Shown here: piece after piece, positions 16,061 through 23,703 of the stretch
Position numbering within the stretch: position 1 is the first letter of the stretch
How the letters are laid out: each line of letters opens with the position of its first letter
Translations under genes and position numbers: made by a program
Assembly (NCBI GenBank): GCA_943330835.2
Contig: CALQJH020000004.1
Span: 1-24,324, forward strand
Length of the DNA stretch: 24,324 nt
Direction: 5' to 3'
From: Candidatus Kuenenia stuttgartensis
GTDB taxonomy: Bacteria; Bacteroidota; Bacteroidia; Chitinophagales; Chitinophagaceae
Notes under the pieces: model-generated
What the model saw: only the letters and a program-made list of their open reading frames with translations
Told to the model about the DNA's origin: nothing
The model's database searches: none

Positions 16061-16187
16061 GTTGAAAAATGTTGAAAGTAGTTGAATGTGGTTGAATGTA
16101 GTTAATATGTTGATTAGTTCATGGATTAAACGACAAACTTATTAAACCGTCGAACCGATTTCAACAAATTTCAACCTTTTCAACTTT
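16061..16187. repeat. Ten-bp phased GTTGAA array with TTCAAC counter-array in a convergent intergenic region
   Basis: GTTGAA stands at 16061, 16071, 16081 and 16091, exactly ten bases apart, with the four bases after each copy varying. On the other side TTCAAC occurs at 16160, 16170 and 16179 in the opposite sense, so the two arms can pair into a long imperfect stem. Between them lies AAACTTATTAAAC (16135-16147), identical to 1185-1197. The element fills nearly the whole space between the DUF4197 and S46 peptidase genes, which run tail to tail. Confidence 0.65.
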
Positions 16188-16191
16188 GATT

Positions 16192-18339
16192 TTACTCCAC
16201 AATCTTCATCTCCGCAATCAGATTCTTCGCCTCTGCATATTTATCAACAATAAAAAGTACATAACGGATATCAACCATTACATTTCTGCAAATCTCAGGA
16301 TTGTAATTCAGATCACTCATAGTGCCTTCCCAAACTCTGTCGAAATTTAGTCCAACAAGATTTCCATAAGCATCCAATGCCGGACTTCCAGAGTTGCCGC
16401 CAGTAGTGTGATTGGAAGCAATAAAGCATACTGGTTGTCTGCCATTCACTCCATAACGACCAAAGTCTTTTGCTTTATAGAGATCAATTAATTTTTGAGG
16501 AACATCAAATTCATAATCACCAGCTTTATATTTTTCCATGATACCATCCATGTAAGTATAGAAATGATATTTCATCCCATCTCTTGGCTGGTATCCTTTT
16601 ACATTGCCATAAGTTACTCTTAAGGTGCTGTTGGCATCAGGGTAGAAATTTTTATCTTTAAATACATCTAATTGCGCCTGCATGTAATTTCGTTGTAGCT
16701 TGTTGATATTGGTTTGCAGCATCGATAATGGTGAAGCGACTTGTTTATTGTATGTTTCTGTGATGTCGGTATAAAGTTTAAAAAGATTATCATTCTTGAT
16801 GAGCTCGATTGTTGTGTTGGGCTCATTGTTTAAAATCCCTTTTATATTTTCTAGCGATGTCATGATCGATGAAGTATAAATATCATTGGCAATGGCATGT
16901 ATATCTTTTGTAGCAAGCCATTGTTTTAAAAGCGGAGAAATATTGTCGGCTGGTTGATTATTTACATACAGCATCATGAGCTTTTCGAACAGTTGCTGAT
17001 CAAGAGCTGGGTTATATTCTTTAAAAATATCTTCCAGTTTTGCAAGTGATTTACCTTTACTATCATTTTTCGTTTCGATGTTTTTTGCATAAGACTGAAG
17101 CAGCGTATTCAAGACGGAAGCTGTATTAAACATTTCAATTCTTGGCATGATCTCATTATAATAATCCCTTGCCAATGCATAGGGTTCGATATTTTTGTAG
17201 CCATTGGATAAATCCTGTAAAACGCTTCCGTATTGGCTTTGCCATGCTGCATTCGATTGTATTTTAGCGGAAAAAAGTCTTTCATAACCAGCTTTCTTTT
17301 CTAAGGCATTTGATCTGGTTAATCCCAAAACTTCTCCCTGCCACTTCTTGTATGCATTTTCAATGTTAGCATATTTAGCTGCATATTGAATTTTAGTTGC
17401 TTCATCTTTAATCATAAAGCTTTTCATAATATCCAGCACTTCATGTCTGATATTAATTTTAGCAGGATCATTCACTTTCATAATTTGCTCAATAGCAGAT
17501 CCGCTTAAGTATTCATTTGTTTTGCCGGGGAATCCAAATACCATGGTGAAATCTCCTTCCTTCATTCCTTTTAAGGAAATGTTTAAAGAGCGTTTTGGCG
17601 TGTAGGGGACATTGTTAGGTGAGTATGCTGCGGGTTTGTTGTCTTTATCTGCATAGATTCTAAACATCGAAAAATCGCCTGTATGTCTTGGCCACATCCA
17701 GTTGTCGGTGTCTTTTCCGAAATTGCCAATGGAAGAGGGTGGTGCACCAACAAGTCTGATATCCTTATACGTTTCTGTGACGAACAAATAGTATTTATTG
17801 CCATCGAAAAATGGTTTGATGATCAATTCCTGGTAGGTTTCTTTTTTGTAATCTTTTTTTAATTGAACAATATTTTTATCAATTAGGGATTGTCTTTCTT
17901 TTTCAGTCATAGTTGACTTGATGTCTTTTAAAATGCTATTCGTTACTTCGTCAATGCTGATGATAAAAGACACAAACAATCCAGGGTTTTGTAATTCCTG
18001 TTGTTTGTTGTATGCCCAAAATCCATTTTGGATATAATTATTTTCAATAGAAGAATGATTTTGTACGGCATCAAAACCGCAATGGTGGTTGGTTAGCAGG
18101 AGCCCTTGATTAGAAATAACTTCGGCTGTGCAAAAGCCTCCCAGACTAACGATGGCATCTTTTAAACTTCCTTTGTTGATGTTATAAATATCGGAGGCGT
18201 TTATTTTCATGCCCATTTTCTTCATCTCTTTTTCATTAAGCGTCTGAAGCAATTGAGGCAGCCACATGCCTTCATCAGCAAATGTTTTGAAGGAACAAGC
18301 AAAAAGCGTGATAATGCAAATGATTTTTTTGTACAGCAT
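16192..18339 (-). CDS. S46 family dipeptidyl-peptidase, DPP11-like
   Basis: A 715-residue periplasmic serine exopeptidase. After the signal peptide (1-21) the mature chain starts DEGMWLPQLLQTLN, as usual for S46. The catalytic triad is visible: H85/H86 in LLTNHHCGFD, D222 in HTGDFSMFRIYA and S650 in GGNSGSPALD. N-terminal substrate anchoring residues lie in DNWMWPRHTGDF (212-223). The residue 18 after the catalytic serine sets P1 preference in this family: Gly in DPP7 (hydrophobic), Arg in DPP11 (Asp/Glu). Here it is R668 in GLNFDRVWEG, which points to DPP11-like cleavage of dipeptides ending in acidic residues. It feeds a peptide-based metabolism, fitting the proteases and transporters nearby. 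It shares an operon with the 153-residue gene upstream (6-bp gap). Confidence 0.93.
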   Translation of the reverse strand: MLYKKIICIITLFACSFKTFADEGMWLPQLLQTLNEKEMKKMGMKINASDIYNINKGSLKDAIVSLGGFCTAEVISNQGLLLTNHHCGFDAVQNHSSIENNYIQNGFWAYNKQQELQNPGLFVSFIISIDEVTNSILKDIKSTMTEKERQSLIDKNIVQLKKDYKKETYQELIIKPFFDGNKYYLFVTETYKDIRLVGAPPSSIGNFGKDTDNWMWPRHTGDFSMFRIYADKDNKPAAYSPNNVPYTPKRSLNISLKGMKEGDFTMVFGFPGKTNEYLSGSAIEQIMKVNDPAKINIRHEVLDIMKSFMIKDEATKIQYAAKYANIENAYKKWQGEVLGLTRSNALEKKAGYERLFSAKIQSNAAWQSQYGSVLQDLSNGYKNIEPYALARDYYNEIMPRIEMFNTASVLNTLLQSYAKNIETKNDSKGKSLAKLEDIFKEYNPALDQQLFEKLMMLYVNNQPADNISPLLKQWLATKDIHAIANDIYTSSIMTSLENIKGILNNEPNTTIELIKNDNLFKLYTDITETYNKQVASPLSMLQTNINKLQRNYMQAQLDVFKDKNFYPDANSTLRVTYGNVKGYQPRDGMKYHFYTYMDGIMEKYKAGDYEFDVPQKLIDLYKAKDFGRYGVNGRQPVCFIASNHTTGGNSGSPALDAYGNLVGLNFDRVWEGTMSDLNYNPEICRNVMVDIRYVLFIVDKYAEAKNLIAEMKIVE

Positions 18340-18345
18340 GATTTT

Positions 18346-18807
18346 TTATTTTAAGAGAATTTTTCCTAGTCTTTTTATTTCGGTAATTTCCAAATCAGTC
18401 AACGCATCATTATGTTTACATTTTGATAGCAGAAACAAGGCCATTTTGTGTTGAGGGTATTTTTCCAGAATTTGATTCAATAATAAAATAGCAGTTTGAT
18501 CTATTATAGGCTCAGGTATTTTTTTGATAATTTCTGATTTGTATCGGTTCGGTTTCTTTTTGATGATGGCTTCAAGTGTGGCTAATTTGGCTGTTGTTAT
18601 CAAACCTGTTTTTGCTGCTTTGTCATACAGTCCTTCCAGTTGTTTTTTACTCAATCCGCCACGATTACAAAATTGGTCATACAAACTACTGATGAATACA
18701 TTTTCAGGGTTAGCTTGCTTGAGCGTTTCTAAAATGGTTAATATGATATTTATTTCTGCCAATTTTTTTAAAAGCAAACCTACATTTTTTGGAGCAATAT
18801 ATTTCAC
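18346..18807 (-). CDS. Uncharacterised 153-residue protein upstream of the S46 peptidase
   Basis: I do not recognise this protein. It starts with GTG (18805-18807); an in-frame stop at 18817-18819 and the absence of a nearby ATG support that choice. It is lysine-rich, helical, without signal peptide or membrane segment, so cytoplasmic. Two regions look like divergent copies of one helical unit: residues ~38-68 (FISSLYDQFCNRGGLSKKQ) and ~120-150 (ALFLLSKCKHNDALTDLEI), each with a hydrophobic helix, a short polar turn, an L-S/T-D/K helix cap, then another helix. The stop lies 6 bp before the peptidase start on the same strand, so the two are probably co-transcribed, although one is cytoplasmic and one periplasmic. 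Confidence 0.7.
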   Translation of the reverse strand: MKYIAPKNVGLLLKKLAEINIILTILETLKQANPENVFISSLYDQFCNRGGLSKKQLEGLYDKAAKTGLITTAKLATLEAIIKKKPNRYKSEIIKKIPEPIIDQTAILLLNQILEKYPQHKMALFLLSKCKHNDALTDLEITEIKRLGKILLK

Positions 18808-18835
18808 TTTTTGTAGCTAGGGTATAAATCGATTC

Positions 18836-18988
18836 CCTCTCTATTATTTAATCAACAAAACTGAAATTCACAGGATCATTTTAGAGAGGAAATAAATATA
18901 CTTTTGCTTGCTTTTATTTTTCAGATGGTTTGTCTTTAATCTTTTTTAGTAATATTTAAAAAAACCAGTTATTTTCACTCTCTAAAAT
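18836..18988. promoter_or_regulatory. Set of three inverted CTCTCTA/TAGAGAG sites in the divergent promoter region
   Basis: CCTCTCTA (18836-18843) is the reverse complement of TAGAGAGG (18882-18889). The same middle site, read as ATTTTAGAGAG (18878-18888), is also the reverse complement of CTCTCTAAAAT (18978-18988), 11 bp without mismatch and just 7 bp before the transporter start. The three half-sites flank the candidate promoter (18899-18906) and could bind one regulator, perhaps by looping, or let the leader switch folding. Function is inferred. Confidence 0.4.
18899..18906 (+). promoter_or_regulatory. Candidate -7 box for the sugar transporter gene
   Basis: TACTTTTG matches TAnnTTTG exactly, 89 bp before the ATG. 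At the -33 position there is only CATTTTAG, a poor match to TTTG. The leader would be about 80 bases, longer than usual here, and would include the last CTCTCTAAAAT site. Confidence 0.4.
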
Positions 18989-18995
18989 TTAAACC

Positions 18996-20672
18996 ATGTC
19001 CAATATTGAGAAAAATTCATCAAGTACGATACATACAAATTATGGTGCATTAAGTACTTTAGTTACCGTATTTTTTTTCTGGGGATTTATTGCTGCCGGC
19101 AATAGCATTTTCATTCCCTTCTGCAAACATTATTTTAATTTGGATCAGTTTCAAAGCCAGTTAATTGATTTTGCGTTTTATACCGCTTATTATATTGGAG
19201 CTTTAGCATTATTCGCCTATGGTTCTTTTGGAGGAAAAGATTTAGTCGGGAAGTGGGGCTATAAAAAGAGTATTGTTTTTGGTCTGTTGTTCTCTGCATT
19301 AGGTGCTGCTGCAATGATTATCGCTGTTAATGCGAATACTTTTTCTGGTATGTTAGTGGGTTTATTTATTGTAGCATTGGGATTTTCACTTCAACAAACT
19401 GCTGCACAGCCCTTTAGTGTTTCCTTAGGCGATCCTGCAACAGGAACAAGCAGAATTAATCTTGGTGGGGGCATCAATTCTCTTGGTACAACCATCGGGC
19501 CAATAGTAGTAGCATTAGCTTTGTTTGGCACAACAGCCGCTGTTACCGATGCACAAATTACTTCATTGAGTTTGAGTAAAGTGATTTTGCTTTATTCCTG
19601 CGTAGGTGGATTATTTATTGCTGCTGCAGGTTTATTTCATTTCTCTAAAAAAGTGCCGAGTGGTATAATGGAAGAAGGAACAGAAAAAGCTAATAAGGCA
19701 TTATATATGTTACTGATGATGACAGGCTTATTGATTATTATGTTTGCGCCGGTTTTCAATAGTTATAAAACAGATTTATCGAATGCTACAAAGGAAGCTG
19801 TTTTGGCTATGAACGCATACAGAATGAAATGGTTATTGGGTGCATTGGCTATTGTTGTATTGGGATTGTTTTATGCAAATGCAAGTGCCACTAAAAAACC
19901 AGAGGGCTGGGGCGCTATGAAATATCCGCAGTTGGTTTTAGGCATGTTGGCCATATTTGTATATGTCGGCGTAGAAGTTGCCATAGGAAGTAATTTAGGT
20001 GAATTATTAAAACAATCTTCATTTGGCAGTAAGCAGGCATCTGAAGCAACACCATACATTGCCATGTATTGGGGAAGTCTGATGATAGGCCGGTGGACAG
20101 GGGCTGTATCTGCTTTTAATTTATCTAAAACCAGTAAAATGTTATTGCAGATTATCGTTCCTCTAATAGCATTTGGCGTAATTGTAGGAGTGAACACCGT
20201 TGCAAAATATGATATGTCGTCATTGTATTATTATATTATTTGTGTGTGTATTCAAATTGCAGCATTTTTCTATTGTAATGATAAGCCCGCAAAAACTTTA
20301 ATGGTGTTTGGATTATTAGGAGTAACGGCAATGGTTATAGGGACACAAACAACAGGCACAATTGCAACTTATGCATTTTTAAGTGGAGGATTATGTTGCT
20401 CTATTATGTGGCCTTGTATTTTTACCTTATCAATTGCCGGTCTTGGAAAATATACTACACAAGGTTCTGCATTTTTAATTATGATGATTTTAGGAGGTGG
20501 AATTATTCCTCCAATTCAAGGAAAACTAGCTGATGTAATTGGAATCCAACAATCCTATTGGGTGCCTGTGATTTGTTTTGCTTACTTGACATTTTTTGCC
20601 ATTGCAGTAAAAGGAATATTAAAGAAGCAAGGAATTAATTATGAGGAATCAGGCTCAGCAGCTGGGCATTAA
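18996..20672 (+). CDS. Sugar MFS transporter of the FucP / FHS family
   Basis: A 558-residue membrane protein of the fucose:H+ symporter family. The first helix region reads [21 protein letters not shown], close to the family's FFLWGFxxxxNDxLIPxxK motif, followed by a tyrosine-rich second helix ([12 protein letters not shown]). [29 protein letters not shown] and [16 protein letters not shown] are further family marks; the last two correspond to the QTAANP and NLAQAFNSLGT motifs. It imports a sugar with protons; which sugar is not clear. It is about 120 residues longer than E. coli FucP, mainly due to two extra membrane segments in the middle (about 234-254 and 278-295). The gene is monocistronic, with an upstream -7 box and CTCTCTA sites, and faces lpdA across a 606-bp spacer. 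Confidence 0.88.
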   Translation: MSNIEKNSSSTIHTNYGALSTLVTVFFFWGFIAAGNSIFIPFCKHYFNLDQFQSQLIDFAFYTAYYIGALALFAYGSFGGKDLVGKWGYKKSIVFGLLFSALGAAAMIIAVNANTFSGMLVGLFIVALGFSLQQTAAQPFSVSLGDPATGTSRINLGGGINSLGTTIGPIVVALALFGTTAAVTDAQITSLSLSKVILLYSCVGGLFIAAAGLFHFSKKVPSGIMEEGTEKANKALYMLLMMTGLLIIMFAPVFNSYKTDLSNATKEAVLAMNAYRMKWLLGALAIVVLGLFYANASATKKPEGWGAMKYPQLVLGMLAIFVYVGVEVAIGSNLGELLKQSSFGSKQASEATPYIAMYWGSLMIGRWTGAVSAFNLSKTSKMLLQIIVPLIAFGVIVGVNTVAKYDMSSLYYYIICVCIQIAAFFYCNDKPAKTLMVFGLLGVTAMVIGTQTTGTIATYAFLSGGLCCSIMWPCIFTLSIAGLGKYTTQGSAFLIMMILGGGIIPPIQGKLADVIGIQQSYWVPVICFAYLTFFAIAVKGILKKQGINYEESGSAAGH

Positions 20673-20789
20673 TCAATATTTTTCAAATGGCAAGTTGAAG
20701 TCAATATTTAAATAAGCCGTGTTAGGGTTTAAGATGATAGGCGGCTTCGAAGAAATGTAAGGCGTTTATTAAGTTTATTAAGGCCATTT

Positions 20790-20833
20790 AGCGTATTCGT
20801 AATATTGCAATATCGTAATATTACGAATACGCT
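20790..20833. repeat. Perfect 17-bp inverted repeat (long AT-rich hairpin)
   Basis: GCGTATTCGTAATATT (20791-20806) and AATATTACGAATACGC (20817-20832) are exact reverse complements, and the flanking A/T pair (20790, 20833) extends the stem to 17 bp. The loop is 10 nt (GCAATATCGT). The right arm recurs in shortened form at 21040-21053 (AATATTACGAATAC), preceded by a small AATATTG/CAATATT inverted repeat, so this looks like a repeated element and not a one-off terminator. Confidence 0.75.
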
Positions 20834-20856
20834 TAAAAACCTGGTACTTTTCAATT

Positions 20857-21180
20857 GGTACGAACGACAAATCCCACAAATCTCGCTGAAAACTGCTGTG
20901 CCGGTTTAATCGTACGAACCACAGATTTTCAAAATGAAGCTGACCCAAACGAACGGGTTTTACTACAATTGAAGTGGTAAGAACAAATTCTATGGAGTAT
21001 TAAGTCTATGAGGTGGGTTTTTTAATATTGCCATATTGCAATATTACGAATACCGCTTTTTGGTACGAACCACAAATTTCTATAAATTTCCAAAACCACC
21101 GGATCTGTAAAGTGGTACGAACCACAAAATACCAAAACTACAAATCACATTTTTAATCTCTTCGTATTGCTACGAACCAT
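20857..21180. repeat. Five dispersed copies of a TACGAACCACAAA-type repeat
   Basis: Copies: GGTACGAACGACAAAT (20857-20872), CGTACGAACCACAGAT (20911-20926), GGTACGAACCACAAAT (21062-21077), GGTACGAACCACAAAA (21114-21129) and a shorter GCTACGAACCAT (21169-21180). All are in the same orientation with uneven spacing (54, 151, 52 and 55 bp between starts). Several are followed by an AT-rich run containing a further ACAAAT or AAATTT word. Uneven spacing and lack of conserved long repeats exclude a CRISPR array. Confidence 0.65.
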
Positions 21181-21220
21181 TACTTCTGTTGCACATGATA
21201 AACTTCCCCTTATTAATATC

Positions 21221-21253
21221 AAAAAAATAGCCCAGTAATTAAACCGGACTATT
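21221..21253 (-). terminator. Rho-independent terminator of lpdA
   Basis: Read on the minus strand, AATAGTCC (21253-21246) pairs with GGGCTATT (21233-21226) over eight positions with one T-G wobble, and a run of seven T (21227-21221) overlaps and follows the stem. It starts 26 bp after the lpdA stop codon, where a terminator is expected. Confidence 0.7.
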
Positions 21254-21278
21254 TGAAAATGTATATTATTGGGGATGT

Positions 21279-22667
21279 CTAAATGTCAATCGCTTCTCCA
21301 TATGCCGCAGCTGTAGCTTCTTTCATTCCTTCGCTCATAGTAGGGTGAGGATGAACGGCATTTAGAATTTCATGTGCAGTGGTTTCTAATTTACGCGCAA
21401 CAACAGCTTCTGCAATCATTTCTGTAACATTATTGCCAATCATATGGCAACCTAAGAACTCACCATATTTTGCATCATAAATTACTTTTACAAACCCTTC
21501 TGTGGTTCCGCCTGCAACTGCTTTTCCGCTGGCAATGAAGGGGAATTTACCCACTTTGATTTCATAACCCGCATCCTTAGCCGCTTTTTCAGTATAACCT
21601 ACTGAAGCAATCTCAGGAGAGGTATAAGTACAACCAGGGATATTATTGTAATCCATTGGTTCAGGTTTGTGACCACTTAAATGTTCTGCTGCATTAATCC
21701 CTTCTTTTGCTGCAACATGCGCCAATGCTTGTCCTGGGGTGCAATCGCCTATAGCATATAATCCTGCAACGCTTGTTTGTTGATTAGCATCTACAATGAT
21801 TTTTCCTTTTTCAGTTTTAATACCCAATGCTTCTAATCCGATATTTTCAATATTGGCAACAACACCTACAGCACTCAATAAAATATCTGCTTCCAATATC
21901 ACTTCGCCTGCAGCTGTTTTCACAGTAGCTTTTACACCAGCACCTGAAGTGTCCACTTTTATAACTTCACTATTTGTCATAATAGTCATGCCTTGTTTTT
22001 TAAACTGCTTCTCCATTTCTTTGCTGATGTCTTCATCTTCAACAGGAACAATACGTGGCATAAATTCTACGATGGTTACTTGAGTGCCCATGCTGTTATA
22101 GAAATACGCGAACTCACTTCCAATCGCACCGCTTCCGCAAATAATCATGCTTTTAGGTTGTGTCGGTAATGACATAGCTTCTCTGTAACCGATAATTTTT
22201 TTACCATCAATAGGCATTGTAGGCAATTGTCTTGCACGACCACCAGTTGATAGTATTATATTTTTAGCTTCAAGTACTTGCTTGGAATTATCAGCAGCAG
22301 TAACTTCCAGTTTATTGGAAGCAATCAATTTCCCTGTGCCCATAATCACATCAATCTTATTCTTCTTCATCAGGAATTGAATACCCTTGCTCATTTTATC
22401 AGCTACACCACGACTACGCTTAATCACTCCCACAAAATCAGCCGTAGCTTTATCAACAGTGATTCCATAATCAGCTGCATGTTTTGTGTATTCATAAACC
22501 TGCGCACTTTTCAATAAAGCTTTGGTAGGAATACAGCCCCAATTCAAGCAAATACCTCCAAGACTTTCTTTTTCTACAATTGCTACTTTTTTGCCCAATT
22601 GACTTGCTCTGATTGCAGCAGGATAACCACCTGGTCCGCTGCCTAAAACGATAACGTCGTATGCCAT
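21279..22667 (-). CDS. lpdA: Dihydrolipoyl dehydrogenase
   Basis: A 462-residue flavoprotein, the E3 subunit of pyruvate and 2-oxoglutarate dehydrogenase complexes (and possibly the glycine cleavage system); it reoxidises dihydrolipoamide with NAD+. Visible are the FAD-binding GSGPGG (9-14), the redox-active disulfide GGICLNWGCIPTKALL (C40, C45), the NAD-binding GSGAIGSEFAYFYNSMG (~177-193), the second FAD motif YAIGDCTPGQALAHVAAKEG, and the active-site HPHPTMSE with H441 and E446. Length and all key residues are as in functional enzymes. The gene is alone on its side: a terminator follows (21221-21253) and 75 bp separate it from the BrkB gene upstream on the same strand. No E1 or E2 gene is in the window, which is common for Bacteroidota. 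Confidence 0.97.
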   Translation of the reverse strand: MAYDVIVLGSGPGGYPAAIRASQLGKKVAIVEKESLGGICLNWGCIPTKALLKSAQVYEYTKHAADYGITVDKATADFVGVIKRSRGVADKMSKGIQFLMKKNKIDVIMGTGKLIASNKLEVTAADNSKQVLEAKNIILSTGGRARQLPTMPIDGKKIIGYREAMSLPTQPKSMIICGSGAIGSEFAYFYNSMGTQVTIVEFMPRIVPVEDEDISKEMEKQFKKQGMTIMTNSEVIKVDTSGAGVKATVKTAAGEVILEADILLSAVGVVANIENIGLEALGIKTEKGKIIVDANQQTSVAGLYAIGDCTPGQALAHVAAKEGINAAEHLSGHKPEPMDYNNIPGCTYTSPEIASVGYTEKAAKDAGYEIKVGKFPFIASGKAVAGGTTEGFVKVIYDAKYGEFLGCHMIGNNVTEMIAEAVVARKLETTAHEILNAVHPHPTMSEGMKEATAAAYGEAIDI

Positions 22668-22742
22668 AATGTTGAATTTTTAGATTACGATTGCGAATTT
22701 AAACTGAAATAGGGGATTGACCAAAAGCATATTGAATAGTTT

Positions 22743-23693
22743 TTAGGATGTCCTCGATTCTACCTTTCGTTTATTCGCAATTATCTGAAGGGAATTGATA
22801 CTTACATTTAACTCAAAGCCAATTAAAATGGATAGGGAATTGATATAAATCAAGGCCATAATCATCATAATCGTACCAATTGAACCATATAGCAGATTAT
22901 ATCTACTAAAATTGGTAACGAAATACGAAAAAACAAAGGAAGATAAAAGACTCAGTAACGTAGTGGTGATACCGCCCGGAGAAATGAGCTTCCATCTTTT
23001 TTCAACTGATGGCGCATATTTGAAAATAAATCCAATAGAAAAGAAAATAAGTAAAATGATGAAAATCCATCTGGTATTGGAAATAACATCTCTTAAGTGA
23101 GGATTATGTATTAATAATTTCAAAACAGCTCCCTGAGAAATTAATAAAATGAAATAACCCATAAATAAACTAAAAATCAAAACGGTCAATTTTATGGCAG
23201 TCCATCTTGATGCAAGACCTATTCTTTTTTCAAATCCGATATGATTTTTTTTATTGAAAGATCTGATCAATCCCATCATGGCACTAGAAGCAAAATACAA
23301 CGATAATAATAGCCCGAAGGATAGTAAGCCGATTCTGTTTTCATAAATAAAGGAATCAACAAATTTGATGAGTTCTTTATTGTAAACTTTTGAAGGAATA
23401 ATATCTACAATGATTTTATTTAATTGAGTTCTGATAGCGCTCTTGGAAATAAATGGCAAATGAGGAATTAGGGTAAATATAAATAGTAAGGAAGGCGGTA
23501 TCGCCATAATAAAGTTGTACGATATGGCAGAAGCCCTTTCGGTTAGTCCGTGCGTTTTGATTTGTTTGTAAAAGAAACGCAATACATCATAAAGTGGAAC
23601 GCCTTCAAATCCGGGGGGATGAATACGCTTGCTTCTGTTTACAAAGAATGCAAGTGGTGTTTTCGTAATTAATATTCTTTCGAATTTTGTCAA
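22743..23693 (-). CDS. YihY/BrkB family inner-membrane protein
   Basis: A 316-residue membrane protein of the YihY/virulence factor BrkB family (once mis-called ribonuclease BN). After a ~55-residue polar N-terminus, the first core helix carries the family pattern RASAISYNFIMAIPPSLLFIFTLIP. Further helices follow at IGLLSFGLLLSLYFASSAMM, AIKLTVLIFSLFMGYFILLI, IIFFSIGFIFKYAPS (the YxxxP element), GGITTTLLSLLSSFVFSYFV and YGSIGTIMMIMALIYINSLS, then the conserved IGFELN. The molecular role is unsettled; members are thought to be transporters or exporters. It follows mltG by 10 bp on the same strand, so the two are probably one operon. Confidence 0.88.
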   Translation of the reverse strand: MTKFERILITKTPLAFFVNRSKRIHPPGFEGVPLYDVLRFFYKQIKTHGLTERASAISYNFIMAIPPSLLFIFTLIPHLPFISKSAIRTQLNKIIVDIIPSKVYNKELIKFVDSFIYENRIGLLSFGLLLSLYFASSAMMGLIRSFNKKNHIGFEKRIGLASRWTAIKLTVLIFSLFMGYFILLISQGAVLKLLIHNPHLRDVISNTRWIFIILLIFFSIGFIFKYAPSVEKRWKLISPGGITTTLLSLLSSFVFSYFVTNFSRYNLLYGSIGTIMMIMALIYINSLSILIGFELNVSINSLQIIANKRKVESRTS

Positions 23694-23703
23694 TGGCGTC
23701 GAA

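Larger units (their letters stand above)
20673..21220. other. Gene-free, repeat-rich spacer between convergent genes
   Basis: Most of the 606 bp between the transporter and lpdA holds no plausible gene in any frame. It contains AAGCCG/CGGCTT (20714-20719 and 20742-20747), a possible weak terminator of the transporter; a TTATTAAGTTTATTAAGG stretch (20767-20784) that resembles, in reverse, the AAACTTATTAAAC core of the other convergent junctions; a 17-bp palindrome (20790-20833) with a decayed second copy (21024-21053); and five copies of a TACGAACCACAAA-like word (20857-21180). The look is that of an old, expanding intergenic repeat rather than a mobile element, since no coding remnant is seen. 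Confidence 0.7.

Noticed and set aside
16061..16187. CRISPR or iteron-type origin array
   Set aside because: The words are 6 bp with 4-bp gaps and inverted copies on the other side; no replication gene is nearby. An intergenic repeat at a convergent junction explains it better.
20857..21180. CRISPR array
   Set aside because: The repeated word is only 12-16 bp, imperfect, and spaced 52 to 151 bp apart; there are no cas genes.
20673..21278. Degraded insertion sequence or integrated element
   Set aside because: No transposase-like coding remnant in any frame and no target-site duplication visible; only short repeats and hairpins.
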